Shown in pieces: positions 36,741 through 51,103 of a DNA stretch of 64,000 nt (within the stretch, counting starts at the first letter, position 1; each line of letters starts with the position of its first letter). The position numbers and the translations under genes were made by a program. The DNA comes from Orthonyx spaldingii (Eukaryota > Chordata > Aves > Passeriformes > Orthonychidae): the NCBI GenBank assembly GCA_013397795.1, contig VZTJ01002530.1, forward strand, positions 310,001 through 374,000, given 5' to 3'. The notes under the pieces are model-generated. The model had not been told where the DNA came from, searched no databases, and saw nothing but the letters and a program-made list of their open reading frames with translations.

Positions 36741-39054
36741 CTTTAGAGTAATACCCTACTCACAGAGGGCAGAAAGGAAAAGAGTCATTAATGAAGGACT
36801 GAAAACTAAAAATATTAACTCCCTTTTCTGTCAGAATTAACTTGCCTTATATAACACACCAGGAGAATCTAAGCCTTTCCTATTCCAGGTTTCCTACTCC
36901 CTCACCACACTAAAAAGTACAACAAATCAATGATTTTGCTGTCTTTATAAGTGGCTGCTGGATGTTTTCTCCTTCTTAGTTCTTACACTTTTCGAGACTT
37001 GAAAATCAGTGGTGCCTTTGGGCATGGACCACATTTACTCAAATTTCTTGGGGGAAAGATTAAATTGTTTCTGCAGATTATAATTTTTAAAGAGAATGAG
37101 TTTACCAAATTTTATTTCACCCTTTTCCACATATACCACCTAAGTTATTTTATTTTTTTTTACTTCTGCTTCTATTTGCCAGGACACCAAACATAGATTT
37201 CATTTGCATTTTTCATGAAAAGAGAGACCAGTTTGATGATTGGCGTAAAGAGAAAGTTGAAAGAACAGGCATTTCAATAAATTCCTCTATCCCGGAATAG
37301 GATAACCTGTCTTGTACTTTTTTCATGGTTATGCTACATTAAGCAAAATAATTGTTCAATGTACTCTGAACTCTTCTGCTAATTCTAGTGGAAATGTGAG
37401 TGGAAATATTTTGGAAAACCTTGACCCTAGTGAGTAATATTTTTTCTCAACTTTGAAACTGTCCTATACATTCTTAAATGAATTAAATTGCTCAAATATG
37501 GATTATCATTCTTTCTGTTTGATTTTTGATATTTTAGAAAATAAATCCATTACAATTCTTTTAAATTGGACCAAAATATCATCAGGTTTATTGCTTTATT
37601 TTAAATGTTATATGTCTGTTTTCACTGAAAATTCATAATGAAATTGGCAGTAATAAGGTTGTCTTTGTGGTTGGAAAACATTCTGCATTCTGATATATTT
37701 TAATGAATATTTTGAAAACCTCAGAGACTAATTTAGATGTTCTCTGACATTTTGTAAGTGCTTCATTAAAGTTATGTTTCCTTCAGCATTGGCAGGCATT
37801 CGTAAAACTGAGTTAATGAATAAACACTGCAACAGTCATCTAAAATAATGTACATTCTGGTCCCTGTAAACATCTGTACATTCAGTAGCAACCAGAAGAC
37901 AAGGCCAATTCAGGGAAGCTGTTCTGGGGAGAGATTAGGGGCAAACAATGCTGATTTCAGATATCAGCATATTTTTGTTCAGAATTAAGAACAAAATCAG
38001 TGAATGTCCGCTGCACAATAACAGCAACATAAAGATCAGCAGGATCCTCTCAGCAACTAGGAATGCCAAAAATACACCAAATTTGAGAACTTTTAAGCCA
38101 TGATATTCAAGACAATATCAACCCTCTATTTTTTCCTATATGGCCCCAATATTTATACTAAAGCAGTGATAAGATCTGAACAATCAAATTTGTATTGCCT
38201 GCAGACTCTCTGCTGCAGTGTCCCTTTGGAAGAATGGACACAGAGTGTGCCCTGTGGCACACAAAAAAAGCAGGAAGTTTTCCTCAGCAGCTGCAGAGGT
38301 CACTAGGCCTGCTAACATTGTGACTTTGGAAGTACATATTTCTGAAGGACAGGAAGCACGGATGTGTTGGAAGATCACAGACTGTCAAGCACTGCAGACT
38401 GGATAGAATTAGGTGGTAAGGCATGCTAGCAGTAGTAGAAAAGCAAATCAAAGATGTATGCAATCAGAAAATAATATGAGTTGCAGGTGACCTTTTTTCG
38501 GAGGCAGAGACACAAAAAGCAATGAAGAGCAAGGATGGCTTCTAGGCAGCTTTAAGTCTTAGAAAGCAGCTGTGGGGTACTTTTCTTCACAATACTAGTG
38601 CTTCCGTCTCTATTTTTGCTTCCTCTTCCATCGTGCTGGGGTTAAGGAAAGCAAAAAGTTAAAAATTCAGAGCTGGTTTTGCTTGTTGCTATTGCAACCA
38701 CACTGAAGTACATAATGCTTCTGGTTTTTTATTTGTGTTTAGTCAGTATTTTGTATCGAGTGACGTAACGCGTTTTCAGGATCTTCATAGCAGTGCCTTG
38801 GTGTAATATTGGGGAGATACATTTACATAATAGCATAAATGGCTTCAGGATCAGAAGCCTTACACTTATTTTTTTTTCCCAATTTCACTTTGGCTTATTG
38901 AATTTTTCTTGGGGTCTATGCACTTTATATGCAAGAGAAACACCAAATCTGTAGAGTAAGTGTTCCTTTGACATTGTCCCACCTAGTTCCTAACACAGCT
39001 TCTGTAGGCTGCGCAGCCTGAAAAGACTTAACTGCTTTTTCATAATTTCCAATA

Positions 39055-39073
39055 ATGGGGGATGATCCCCCAT
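39055..39073. repeat. palindrome with 9-bp arms and one-base spacer
   Basis: ATGGGGGAT, one G, then ATCCCCCAT. The five-G/five-C arms make this one of the more stable short hairpins in an otherwise AT-rich region. Confidence 0.9.
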
Positions 39074-42000
39074 CACCTTTTTGTTCAAGTTCATGGGAAG
39101 AGCTAGGATTTCAACTGCTCAGTTGGAATTTTTCTACACTGTCACTAATTTGTGTAAAAACAGATTTTACATTTAAGGTGGAATAGCTATTTAAGATTAA
39201 CCCTTTTTGATGATTCTTACAACAGAATAGTAGTGGTTTTTAACCCAGTTCAGAGTCTGAGGTGAGAACAAAGCATTTTAAGTTCTAGAAGAAAAGTTAA
39301 CAAGGGTTATCTACTCAGAAGCTGTTCCCTCCTGTGGATGATCTCCTTAAATTCCTTGCCTGATTGGCTCTTCAGTGACAGGATACTACTACTGTTTTTC
39401 AGTTTCAAATTGCTTCCAATCCAACCAAAATCCCCACTGCCATTGCAGGGAGCATGTAAACATTTACTGTCATTTTTTGTCTGTGCAAGTTTGGTGTTTA
39501 AAATAAACCCTTTCCAAAACTCCCTATAATCATGGGTCCAAATGACTAATCATGCATTTTTTTACCTCATTTATTATTTTCTACAGTGACTACTGTATTA
39601 TATTCATTCCTTCCAGAGAAGTAAATCCATCTCTATGTAAAGAATCTGCTTTCAGCAACTGCAGTTTGTTGCCTCTCTCATTGATGTTAGCACTGCCTCA
39701 GAGAGGCTTGACACTGGTTTCTAAAAACAGCTCAAAACAAACAGCACTGCAATTTAAAATGGTAGGGGTTTCCTAGTTGAAAATGTTTTCAGCTAGGAAT
39801 TGAAGAATACCTGTCATAGAAGGTGTTCTGAACCAGATTGTACTTGAACACCTTCCTGGTTTGGGACTGCCCATATTAAATTCGGGAATTTAACATACCT
39901 GTGGCTCTTGTGTCAGGGATGAACCATGATGGACACCAGGGCATTAGTGGGGTAATGGGATATGAATTTTGTGACCTATGTGCAAAGTGTTGATAAAGAA
40001 AAGAATTTTTGATTGCAAAGGGACAAAATATTTCATGATCTTTTGATAGAACACAAAACATTATGTTACCAACAAAATTAAATATTATATTTTTAAAAGT
40101 TTGTCTAAATCTTTTGTTCCTTTATAAAGATCTACTTTAAAATGTAAAATGGTATTTTGAACAAATCTGTATTCAAAATGGAAACATTTCTTGTAAAATT
40201 ATCTCCTGTAACTGAAATTATTTGTCAAAATTTCAAATACTTTTAGCTTCCTGAAATGATAATGACTGACAAACTTCCTGCTCAGCAAATGAAAAATTTT
40301 GCCCATCTCTTTGCCAAATACTTTGAAACTCAGCAGAAAATACAGATAATTGCACTTCCTGCAAGTTCGTCTCTGTAATTAATTAGGTAGTAAAGATGGG
40401 CGTGAGTCCCAAGCCTGAATTAAGGCAGCCTGGGGTTTTTAACATATTTCTGTACCATGACAGAGATACCTTCAGGCTTTCCGGATGTCTCTTTATTTCT
40501 TTTTTCATCTAATTAAGGGCTAGAAATACTGTCTTATTTTTCTATGAACAAACATGAGATTCTCATGTAATCGTGTCACTGGCTGTAGGTGCTGGCTTTG
40601 AAAGCTTGGGTGTGTTGTGCTTTCCTCCTGGTCTGGCTCTGACAATAGCCAAGATAAATTATCCAAACAAATATTTTGTGCAACAGTCTGGTACAGTTAC
40701 TTGCATTCTACAAATGAGCAACCACATGAAATCTGTGTGAAATCAGATCAGCTCCTTCCACTCCCTGTCCGTATGAGATATGGAAGGTTTATGGTGCTCT
40801 ACAGAAAGCTGAGCATATTCATGCAGAGAAACTGGAAGTGGAAATCAAACTGAAAGGATGGACCTTGACCAAGGGAACGTTTTTAAAAGTACAGTTGAGA
40901 ACTCTTCAGAGAATAGTTTTGCACTCCCTTGGGTTGGCAGGTGACAGAAAAGAGCACAGGGAATAATTTCTGTCCCAGGGCTTCAGCACTTGGTTAGCCA
41001 CCTGCAGCAGCACTGTTGGATTATCCATAACAAAGGGCAACCACATATTTTTGATGTGGCTTTTATTAACACTGTGAAAAAAACAAAAGTTGAGGTTCCC
41101 ATGAGGAAGTTCCACGTGTGAGTGCTGTGAACCAAAGTCATAACAAAATAGCTCTTGTCTCCATGTAAGAATGGCTGCTCTCGGAAACTTCAGATTCCGC
41201 TTCAGGGAACATAAAGAAATTTCAATTCATAACTACTGTATGTCACAGTAATTATATTTAAAAGAAAGTATTTTCAACTCATCCATCCCATAAGCTGGGT
41301 GTCCTTTTCACTATTCTATTTCCAATAAAGGAGGAAGGATTGATCTGATAAAAAATACCTTTTTTTATTACAGGGACACTCAGAAATATTAACTAATTAC
41401 TAGGCTGATAATTCCAAAGGCACTGGCTAAAAGCACTTGTGGATCTAATATGTACCTGAAACCTGACACACTTATCCAACCATGCTTATGTACAAAGGAG
41501 TCCTTCTCCTCCTTTTCACCACAGCGATGGGAAAGGCCAACTCCAGCCTGTGCTTCAGTGGCTGCTCTCCACGTGAGGGAGAAATCCTGTGGGAAGGGCT
41601 CTGACTGTGCCAATTTCAACCCTGTAAGGTGGCAAACTGCTTTCCAAACAACTTTGAAACTTTACTGCTGCAGGTTTTAATGAGATCTGACAGAAGCCAG
41701 AGCCACAGGTGTGTTTGGATCACTCATCCGTTGGGCTGTGTCTTTTACACTGTTAAACATCTTCCCCTTCCTAGGTGCACTTGTGGGGTGAGAGAAGTGC
41801 TCATGTTGCATCCTGCTGCCTTTCAAAAATGAGAGAGCAAGCTGTTTAGAAAAGTGGGATCACAGTGGGGAAGGACTGATTTTCATTTAAAAATGAGGTG
41901 TAGGTCAAATCTTAAATTCTAAAGCACAGTCCTGAACTGTACTGAATGGAAGATAAGTGAGAAAATAGGACACGTGTTTGCTCTGTAAAAGACTGCCATT

Positions 42001-43924
42001 TCTATGAGATGCAACTAATTGCTTTTAACTCTCTGGCAAGCTGAAGAAAATAGCTGCCTCCAAAACTGATGACATTTCTTCCTTTTCCATGGAGGCATCC
42101 AGGAGAATTGTAACCTACAGGCAGTGTTACCATGCGAGCTGTGTTATCTCTGAAGCAGGATGCAATGTTGCTGATAAAGTGAAACTTCCCTAAGACAGTT
42201 CTGATTTGTAAAGAGATTTTAAAAACGGTCATGACATGAATAAATACGTGGGTGTATCAGAGCTGGAGTAATGGAAAAGGGAGTTTGGCTGAAGTTCTAT
42301 ATGTATAAACAGCATTTCTTTTTTCACTTGTTGAGAAGGAAACTGTAGAACTGAGTAATTACATTCATGTGTTTAGTATTGTTCATAAAAGATCTTGAAA
42401 AATTAAACATCTCTTAAGAGTTAAGTATTCTTCCATTATACAAATTTATCAGGAGAGTACTGGAAGTATTTTCTTTTCTCAACAACACATTAGATTTCAT
42501 TTATTAAGACACATCTATACTAAAGACCAAGTCTGTTTTAAGTATTTCAGATGGGTTTTAGTAATGGACTTGCTGACTTTTTCCCAAGCCATTTCAGGAG
42601 GTCTGTCTTTCTCCCAGCAAAAGTTATTACTTCCCTCTAAAATCTGCAGAAATGATGCTGTCAGTACAAAAAGACAGGTGGCCTGAACAAGCTTGGATGC
42701 ATGTAATTGGAGGTTCCCCAAGGCCTCTCATATCTTTGCACAGTTAATCATCAGGTAGGGTTTGTTAGATGGCCCTTGGGCATCTGTAAATGCTGATTTT
42801 AATTCCCAATTAAATGGGATCAGAACAGAATCAGAAAAACAAAAACAAAAGACACCCCCAAAACAATTAAAATCATTACTGATATATTTAGCCACTTTAC
42901 ATGTATCCTTGTTTCATGAATAGGCTCTGTTATCCACTATCACCAGTGCTATTTTGTCCCCAGAGCTGTGCTCTTTTGAGAAGGCTGCTCTGAATTTCTA
43001 AAATGCTATTTGGCACATATCGACTTTATTGATGTCTGGCTGATGCCTTCCCATGCAAAGAAATATACCTTGAATGGGATTTGTTCTGCTCCAGTGTTAA
43101 GCAGGCAGAGCTTAGATGATTCATTATTCGTTCTCCTTCTGCATTTGACTGCACTAGTAAACCAACAGTAAAAAGTACATATAAATAAAAACTGTAACCT
43201 TAATGCCCCCTGCAAATTTTTAATCTCTCCTCTAAGAACATATTTCTGTGTATCCTAAACTGTGGTTGTAAGTAGATACATCAGCCTGTCAGCAAGACAC
43301 AAAACAACTATCCTAAATTTCAACACTCAGTTTCATACCTTAGAGACAAGACCACTACCTGAGAATTTACAAAATGTTAGTGAGAAATAAAGGCCACTGA
43401 AAAATATTACAAGACGGACAGAAACAACAGGGAAACATTGGTGTAGCATTTTGCTTAGGTGAGAGGCAACAGAGAGCTGATGATTTTAAAAAGAACTCAC
43501 AGCCAAGGTACTAAGAAGGTTGAACCTTTCTTTATTCGTGGATTTACCCTCATACAAGGAGCTGGGTATTTTTAAATTTATTTCCCAGTAGTCTAGATGT
43601 GAAAAATATAATCAGGCAAAGAAGAGTGGAGTATTAGAAGCCAGACTAAATAAATCTGCAATGATTTTATAGCAAAGGATTCCAAATTAGTCTCCAAAAT
43701 ATCTAAGTTGCAGATGAATCATAAAATGAAATTTAAAAACTGTTCAATGTAAATGCTTCTGATAACATTCTTAATCGTACAGCTGCACTATTTAAAAACA
43801 ATTCTGTAAGAAACTGGGGTGTTTTTTACATGATTGGAATATTCATAAATTGGTGAGTAGCACAACTAAATATTTTCTAAATGAGGTCCTTATAGATTTA
43901 CAATGGATGTCTCTCTCAATGGAA

Positions 43925-43938
43925 GTTGCCATGGTTAC
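43925..43938. promoter_or_regulatory. X-box-like site (RFX-type)
   Basis: GTTGCCATGGTTAC fits the RFX X-box pattern with one mismatch in the second half-site. It is the second such motif in the window. The call rests on the motif alone. Confidence 0.35.
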
Positions 43939-44102
43939 AGCACAACTCTGCATGGAGTGCACTTTCATCACAAATTGTTATACATTTATGTACAAATAGT
44001 TGGAGTACATTTTCCCAACTTCTTTTTAAATGAGAGCTACAAGGATAGGCTTAAAGGAAAATTCCGTATTTGTGCCTGGGCACAGTGATGGTCCATCTGC
44101 AC

Positions 44103-44330
44103 CCAGAATCATCAGATAATTCAGACTGGGGTGGGCCTCAGGAAGTCTCTGATCACAGCTCCTGTTCAAAGCAGAGTCAGCTCTCAGATAAGACCAGTTT
44201 ACCTGGGGCTTATTCCAGATGAATTCTGAAAACCTCCAAGGTTGGAAACAGCACAGTTTTTCCTGGGCAACAACCTTGTGTGCAAGAGACGGTAATGCTT
44301 CCTGGAAAATTCTTCTTCCTTCCTGTGGCT
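44103..44330 (-). mobile_element. CR1 LINE 3' end fragment
   Basis: The plus strand matches the reverse complement of the CR1 3' untranslated region. Beginning at 44,103 there is an AGAATCATCAGATAATTCAG word, a degenerate form of the terminal octamer repeat. It is followed by CTCAGGAAGTCTCTGATC, CAAAGCAGAGTCAGCTCTCA, GATAAGACCAG, GAAAACCTCCAAGGTTGGA and CCTGGGCAAC, in the order expected for CR1. The element is 5'-truncated, as most avian CR1 copies are, with its 3' end at the low-coordinate side. This is the clearest indicator in the window that the host is a bird or other sauropsid. Confidence 0.8.
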
Positions 44331-44904
44331 GGGGTAGAAGGCACTTTTGTGCAATCTGTCTTAGGAGAACGATCTCACTGACTTATATTCAGTCAGCTTT
44401 GCACTCCAGGCCTGCAATGAGCCTCCCTTTTCATGTTCCTGCTCACAGTGTGAAGAAGAAACAGCTTACTCTGGTCCCCTTTCCTGAAGTGGTGCTCAAA
44501 GGTAATTTCAAAAGGATCCTTGTGTAAAGACAAAGGTTTGCTGAGGACTAAGTTGCTCTGCTGAGGAGGTGTTATCAAAACAAGCTTTTTCCTTATTACT
44601 CTGCTGCATTTTATTGCTCTGGTTACATCAGAGCATGCCAAACTTACTGAGCAGAGTGATAGCTCCTGTACAGTCTCATGTCACAAAATGCCTGGTGTTC
44701 AGAGGTTGTCTTGCTTTTCAGTGTGGATACTGGATGATTTGTCAATGTTTGAGGTAAAATTCCACATCTGAACACCCATCTATCTAGTTTTACTAAATAG
44801 CCTTCATGGTCATCAGTGTCTGGACAAGTCTTTTTTAATAGGTTCATGTCAAAGCACTGAGGATTAGTTTGGGTGAAGGCTTCACGCTATAATTTGAAGT
44901 TCAA

Positions 44905-44920
44905 ATGGGAAATTTCCCAT
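44905..44920. repeat. perfect 16-bp palindrome
   Basis: ATGGGAAATTTCCCAT is identical to its reverse complement. The GGGAAATTTCCC core resembles an NF-kappaB-type site (GGGRNNYYCC), but no other regulatory context is visible. Confidence 0.9.
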
Positions 44921-47900
44921 AATTCTATGTTATGATTCAAAGGAGAAATAGAAAACAAGATTAAAAAAAAGGAAAAGGTAGAATATCTTTGTTTGGAAAG
45001 TATTAAGCTGCCAACTCTTATGTGATACTTTCATTAAGTGACTGCAATACTGTGAGAAGATATTTTGTTTGACTTTTGCTCAGTGAATTCCACCACCAGA
45101 AAGCCAAAGAACAGAGTCACTCAATAAGTTTCTATTATGCCTATCTGCAATGGACTGACTCCAGGTAGCCAGAAAATAGGTTTGTTGGGTTGCTTTTTGA
45201 AATATGGAAAGTATGAGGGGGATCTTTGGTGCTGTAGATCATATAGAGTGGCAACATTTATTGGAGTGGAGGAGTGTTCTTATGAAAGAATAATACAAAG
45301 TTATTGAATTTACAAATTATCTGATGGCCTGCCAGTAGTTCAGTGCCGTATTGCTGGAAGGAAGCCACTAATCCTCTTCTTCATTCACCCTTCCATGATA
45401 TCTTTAACTCCTGTAATGGGTTTCTCCATTTGTATAGGCTCACTTGTATAGTTGATTGGAATATTACTTCTAATACAACTCTGCAACTCTGAGAAAGAGG
45501 AAGGACAAATTTTTTTCACCAGTTCGATAAATTCAAAAATAAACCAGCGTTTTTAATGACTCTGCCTGTGATTCTCATGTGACTAATTTGGCTCAAGGGT
45601 TCTTGGCATGGTTCAGGAGACAAGGCAAAATCTTTTTTTCTTCTTTTTCCCTTACTGGTCCCTGATAAGTAACATAAATTAGAAAAACCTGCACGAAGCC
45701 TAGACTCTCCTCTGAATCTGAAATAAGTTTTCAACATATGATTATTGGTGGTTTAATTGCAAGTACATCTCAGAGGCAAGAAGGAAATTGAAGTTTCAAA
45801 ACATACTGACATGTAACAGAAATCAGGTCCAAGTGCTGTCTCTGTCTACTACTAAATATCCTGTTGAAATTTCTGCCTGTGTATAAATATGTCTACATCC
45901 AAACACTTGACCATTTAATGCAAATTTCTCTCACATAACTGCTATGAGGAACACTGATCTTAGTAAAGCCCTTGGAATTCATCTTGTCTCTGTTTAAGTT
46001 TGTCTTTTGTTCCTCTTTAGGGTTTTTTAAATAATTTTTTTAACAATTACAGACTAAGGCTGCTTATCACCTACTCCAACTCCAGCAAAACCCTTCACTG
46101 TGTGAAATGTTATCTTCTAAGTGGCTGCACAGCATGCACAGCTCTTTCCTCATGTTCATCCAAAAAGAAACATTGACTTTGTTGTTTGTTATGAGGGGTT
46201 TTCAAAATGCACTCTGGCCAGCTCTGCAAATAATCATTTCAAAATAAAACTCTGCACTTATTTAATGATCTCTCTGTTGAAACTATTGTTAATTGGCTCT
46301 GGTTCCTCTACTGTAATGTCTTTCAGAATCCTCCAGTAGGGCAGAGAGGATTTTACTGGAGTTATTTTCTTTATCATTCAGCAATTGAAAAATCTAATCA
46401 CTACTAAAAATCTTCTGGGCTTTTATTAAGTTAGGTCTGATTTATGTAATTTGCCATAAAGTTCATTAAAGACTTCATTAATTTTTCACCAATCTGTAAC
46501 AGTCTTATCACTGCTGTTTTTATTAGCTGAGATAAAATTAACTAGGTTTGACTTTTTAAATTTGGGGGCAAGTCATTTACCTGCCCTATCACCACTTTCA
46601 TAATAATTACATTTTGCTTTGTCAGATGTGAAATAGTTCTCTTCCTATCCATCAGTTCCAGTGATTAGGATCCCATATTTCAGACCAATTGCTTGTACTG
46701 ACACTTTGATCTCAGCAGTTTATGTTCTCATTAGCTGACTGAACCTTTGGTCTTTCCCTTTTCCAAAAGAATCATTGGATTTAAGATTTCTAATGCTAAA
46801 AAGACATAAAAAATTTCCATTGACCTGCAGCTCAACCATGAACCCTGAAGGGATTGATGTCAACATGGATTTCACTTGTATTTGTCCATCTGCCTTTCCT
46901 GGACCTCAGTGGTCCTTCCTTGGGACAAGGAAATATGAAAATACTGCAGAGGTATGTTTCATGTCAGCCACAACCCAGGGTGTTCTGTAAAATGGGATTT
47001 TTTAACCATTTTCTGTCCTCTGATAAAATTTTTCCACTCCCCCATGAACCATCACCTGTGCTATACCAACACCCATTTACACTTGACTTCCAATCTCAAC
47101 CAGTGATTTCCATTAAGACTCTCATTCCAGCACTTGTTGGAACGATGGACTCATTAATGGCCTGGCAGATCAGCTGGACCATTCATTCTGTTATATGGAC
47201 CAAATTGACCAAATCCAGTAGGTCATGTCTATTGACCTATTTTCATTCAATAATCTAAAAATGGCTACAAGAAAAGTATGATAAAAATATTTTCAAAGGA
47301 AAAATGAAGCCAGTACCCACTCTCTTTTTCCTCCAATACTAGCACTGAATAGCAATTTCCTCTAAAAGATATCAATACTAACTGGAGAAGAAAAATGACC
47401 TTGCAAGAGAAAGCCTGTTTTATTCAGAATTAGTTATATATTTCAGATGCTCTTCCTTGGCCAATTTTCCTCTGCACTTTTACTTGATAGAGTAAAATAT
47501 CTGTGCAAAAGGTATCAGTGGCATTTGTATGATAATCCCGAGCCTTCTGCCCCCACAATATTTGCAGTCCTTTGTGCCAAAGCAGTGTTTCAATGCACAG
47601 AGCAATGCACTTGCTAGGCACAGGCACTGTTTGACACATTCAAGTGGACTCTGTCACAGACACAGTGACCTGACAAATATGTATGTTGTCTCTAATACCT
47701 CATATTCAGTGGTTTTTATCTCTACCTTTGTGAGGACTTTGGTCAACTCTCCATTTGAAGGACTTCTGGGATGCCCAGGTGACTCTGGTTCACAGACTGA
47801 TTTTAAAGCTGTGTCACTTGTATTTTCTTGCTAAAGACATGCAGAGAGGCTAAGAAGGAGCCTTTGCACACATTTGAAATGCTGCTTTGAAGCAGGAATG

Positions 47901-48216
47901 TGTTCTGACATTTAACTGATTGATTATTCAGAGAAATATCCCTTAAAATTTATTTACTAGCAAAAGAGTGAAAGCATCTCAGTTACCCATTCTTCTGACT
48001 TTTCCCTCTCAAAAGCTGAGAAACTGTCAATATAGTTTATTTGTAACTCTCATGACTGTTACAAAGAGTGCTCTCCTGCACAACATCTTTGATCTGAAGT
48101 CTGTGTCAGAATTTTGGGAAAGGGAATCGCCATCCTTCTGATCACAGTCTCTGGAGATCCTGTGCTCCAAAATGCAAACTCTTCTAGTAGCTATTCACAA
48201 TTCCCCACACGTGAAA

Positions 48217-48238
48217 ATTAAATTAGACTTAATTTAAT
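48217..48238. repeat. AT-only hairpin, 9-bp arms and 4-base loop
   Basis: ATTAAATTA and TAATTTAAT are exact reverse complements around GACT. In sequence this AT-rich such a hairpin can arise by chance. Confidence 0.8.
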
Positions 48239-51103
48239 ATCTAAATTAAAATATCTTGTTCTATTTTGGGTTCTTGGTTAATCTTTTTAAAGCTACTGTT
48301 CCAATTTTCAGGTTTTCTCTAAACTAGCAATATTTCCTCTTCAGATTGCTCCTAAGAGGAAAGCCCTGTATCTGCACCAAGCAACATTAACTCCAATGGC
48401 AACAGGAGCTTGCTCACACAGAATTCACAGCTTTGATGACAAAGATTTAACCTTCTGCTAGTGTTCATGTCAGATGAGTTAACCTGCCTGCAAGGAAATT
48501 GCAGAACTAGGATTTCTTATTGTATAATTGAAAGTTTGAATTCATAAAGATGACAAGAAAACAAACAGAAAGAAAACTAAACAAATTACTTCCTTCTCTC
48601 CTCTTCTGTTTTCTTGGAAGTGGGATTTCCTTCTCTGTTGTTTCGTGACCTTTTCTAACTCAAAGGTAAAACAATAACATTATTGAGATAAATTCTTAAT
48701 GTCAAAGAATGAAAGAATCTGTAAGTCTGCAATGAAAAATAAGCAATTTTAGCTTTGCAATGGAAAGATAATTAAGTTCTTCTCACAAAAATACAGTTTT
48801 ACAAATACTTTTTTGCAATCCCATTTGAGCCTGATTGGAGTGTGAAGGCTGAGCACCTCTAAAATCAGAATTTAAAAGCTTTTTGATGGCCACCATCTTT
48901 TGGGATAGGGAATCTTGAGAGCCTGAAAAGCTGGAGAGAGCTGCCTGTACTTTGTGTCAGTTTGCAAAGACATTCCCAAAGCTCAGGACAGACGCGAAAG
49001 CCACGGGGTGGGGGGGAACATCCCTACGGACTGAGCAGTGCTCTTCTCTGGGCTCTTTCATCTCTCCATCGTTTCAGCCACTGTGCAGCTGCATTTGATC
49101 TTTTCTGATGGCCACAACAGGGCCAGTTGCTGACCAGATGTAGGTGAGGCTCCTTAAAAACATTCAGTCCTTTCTGATGCACTCAACTGCATGCCTGTGA
49201 CTCCTGCTGCTGCTTTTCCAAATGCCTCTCAAGCTCCAAGGGAGCTGCTACCCAGCATTCTCCTCCCAGATTCTTCTGTTACTGGGCTCCTGCCATCCAG
49301 ACCAGAGAGATTTGTTGTTCTTTGCTAACTACGCCATTAGTGCTATCTTAATCCACTTTTCCCATCTGTTACTTCTGTACTTGAGAAGCCCTCTGCCCAC
49401 TCTCTGCCTTCAAAGAGACACTCCTCACTATCACTGTTGTTGAAAATAGAGGCATGCACAGGCTCAATCTGCACTTGTCAGCAAACTCCAGCTTGGCTAC
49501 CTCTCTTTTTATTTTCCTTTTCCTCAAGTGGGTATTATGCAGGTGGAGATTTGAGAGTGACCTGAGCACAAGTCTCTGTTGGAGACTTTTCTATGTCCTG
49601 CATTAATCTCTTATTCCAGCCCTACACTTGTCTTCCACACAGAATGACAATCCACAAAATTGCTTGCTCATTTCAGTCAGGCACACCCACACGCAGCCAA
49701 GAAATCCTTTAGGGAATATCAAAAATGTACAGACTATTTTGAAACAAGATATATAAAGTGTGGTCTCTTGTGGGAGCAGCTGTGTGTTATTCACTCTGGC
49801 TGCTGTCTTAAGAGTTCTTTTTCCAATGAACACTTCACTTCATCCTCGTGAAATTTTAGCTTGGCATTCTTCAAAAGCCTTATGAATATTTTAAAGTGTC
49901 TTCTACCAGCATTACTCTTACATATTATATCCCCTACGATCAGTTCTCAATTTGGCAAATATCTTGCTCAGAACAACCCTGCACTCCATAATTCACATAA
50001 GAACAGCAAGGGAACACAGACCTGCCCTGTGCATGTGTAGGTTTTTCTCAGTGCTTTTTATATTGCCTGTGTTCTGAATGTGTTTTGTGCTGGGTTGTAA
50101 GAGCAGAATAGCACAGGGCTTCCTGTGGTGTGAATTTTGTAAGAGTTAGCTACTCCTTGGTGAATGTCAATATATGGCAATATTACATATATTCCATTAA
50201 GCAAAGCTGTTGTATGCTGGCTTTTTACTTTCCACCAGAATTCTGTCTCGCTCAACTACACTCAGTTCTCATTGTCTACTAACAGTAGTTGTCTCTAACA
50301 TGTCTTATTAGAGCACCTTTCATTGGAGAATCTTAGAAGTTGGTTACATTATACAGCATCCAAGAGAGTCAAAAAATAGATTCTCACAGGAATCTCCTCA
50401 GCCATCAAGGAGAAATATCTTCTCTAAGAGAGAGTTGCCAAAAAAAGGCAAAGGCAGTTGCCAAAGGCACGGCAGTGTGCACAACGCTTTTCCAACAATA
50501 TGAAAAAGAAAAATCATATGGTATTGAAGCTACTACTCTTAAATTCATTTATTCCAGATGAATCCTTGAGAATTTTTATGCATTCCTTTAAAGGCAATAA
50601 ATTATATCATGTTGTCATCTGACTAATTTTTAATATGAAAATAAAATATTTGAAAATTAAAATCAATAGAAAATGGGTGAAGACACCATTTTAATTGAAT
50701 TTCAACATAGTGCATTATACATTCTTTGTCTGACCCTCAGAGGTGATTGTTTTATTACTGTTTGTCTCATATGCACTTCTGTTCTTGCATGCACCTCTTG
50801 TACATTTAGACCCATTTTTAGGCATGAAAGGAGGAAATTTCATTTAATGTGTAGGCAGAAAAGAAGCTTACATTTTTTGCCAGATCTACCTAGAAACAGC
50901 AGCACTAATATATTTTTTTTTAATAAGGTGGAAGATAGAGGGAGCCTTCAGGCCAGGAGTAGAGGTGGTTTTGTATTTAGTGTTACTTTTAATTAAAACA
51001 CCTGTCACTTGTAACTTGTAATTGAAATACCTGTAACTTGTCACTAATCCTGGATTGGTCATTAATTCTCTTGGGTTTTGATTAATCTGCTCCCTATTTA
51101 TTA

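Larger units (their letters stand above)
27451..44102. other. long non-coding stretch, no gene seen
   Basis: Includes the longest open frame of the window (minus strand 29,464-29,967, judged non-coding), the (A)15, (A)16 and two (A)12 runs (35,140 and 35,364), the X-box-like sites at 34,166 and 43,925, and a 19-base palindrome at 39,055. No repeat family was recognised with confidence. Confidence 0.6.

Noticed and set aside
46854..47258. 134-codon plus-strand open frame
   Set aside because: It overlaps another open frame (46,775-46,990), has no recognisable domain and no convincing splice signals, and its composition looks like chance.
48980..49030. CpG- and G-rich spot that could be a CpG island or promoter
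   Set aside because: Far too short (about 50 bases), and no transcript start context follows.
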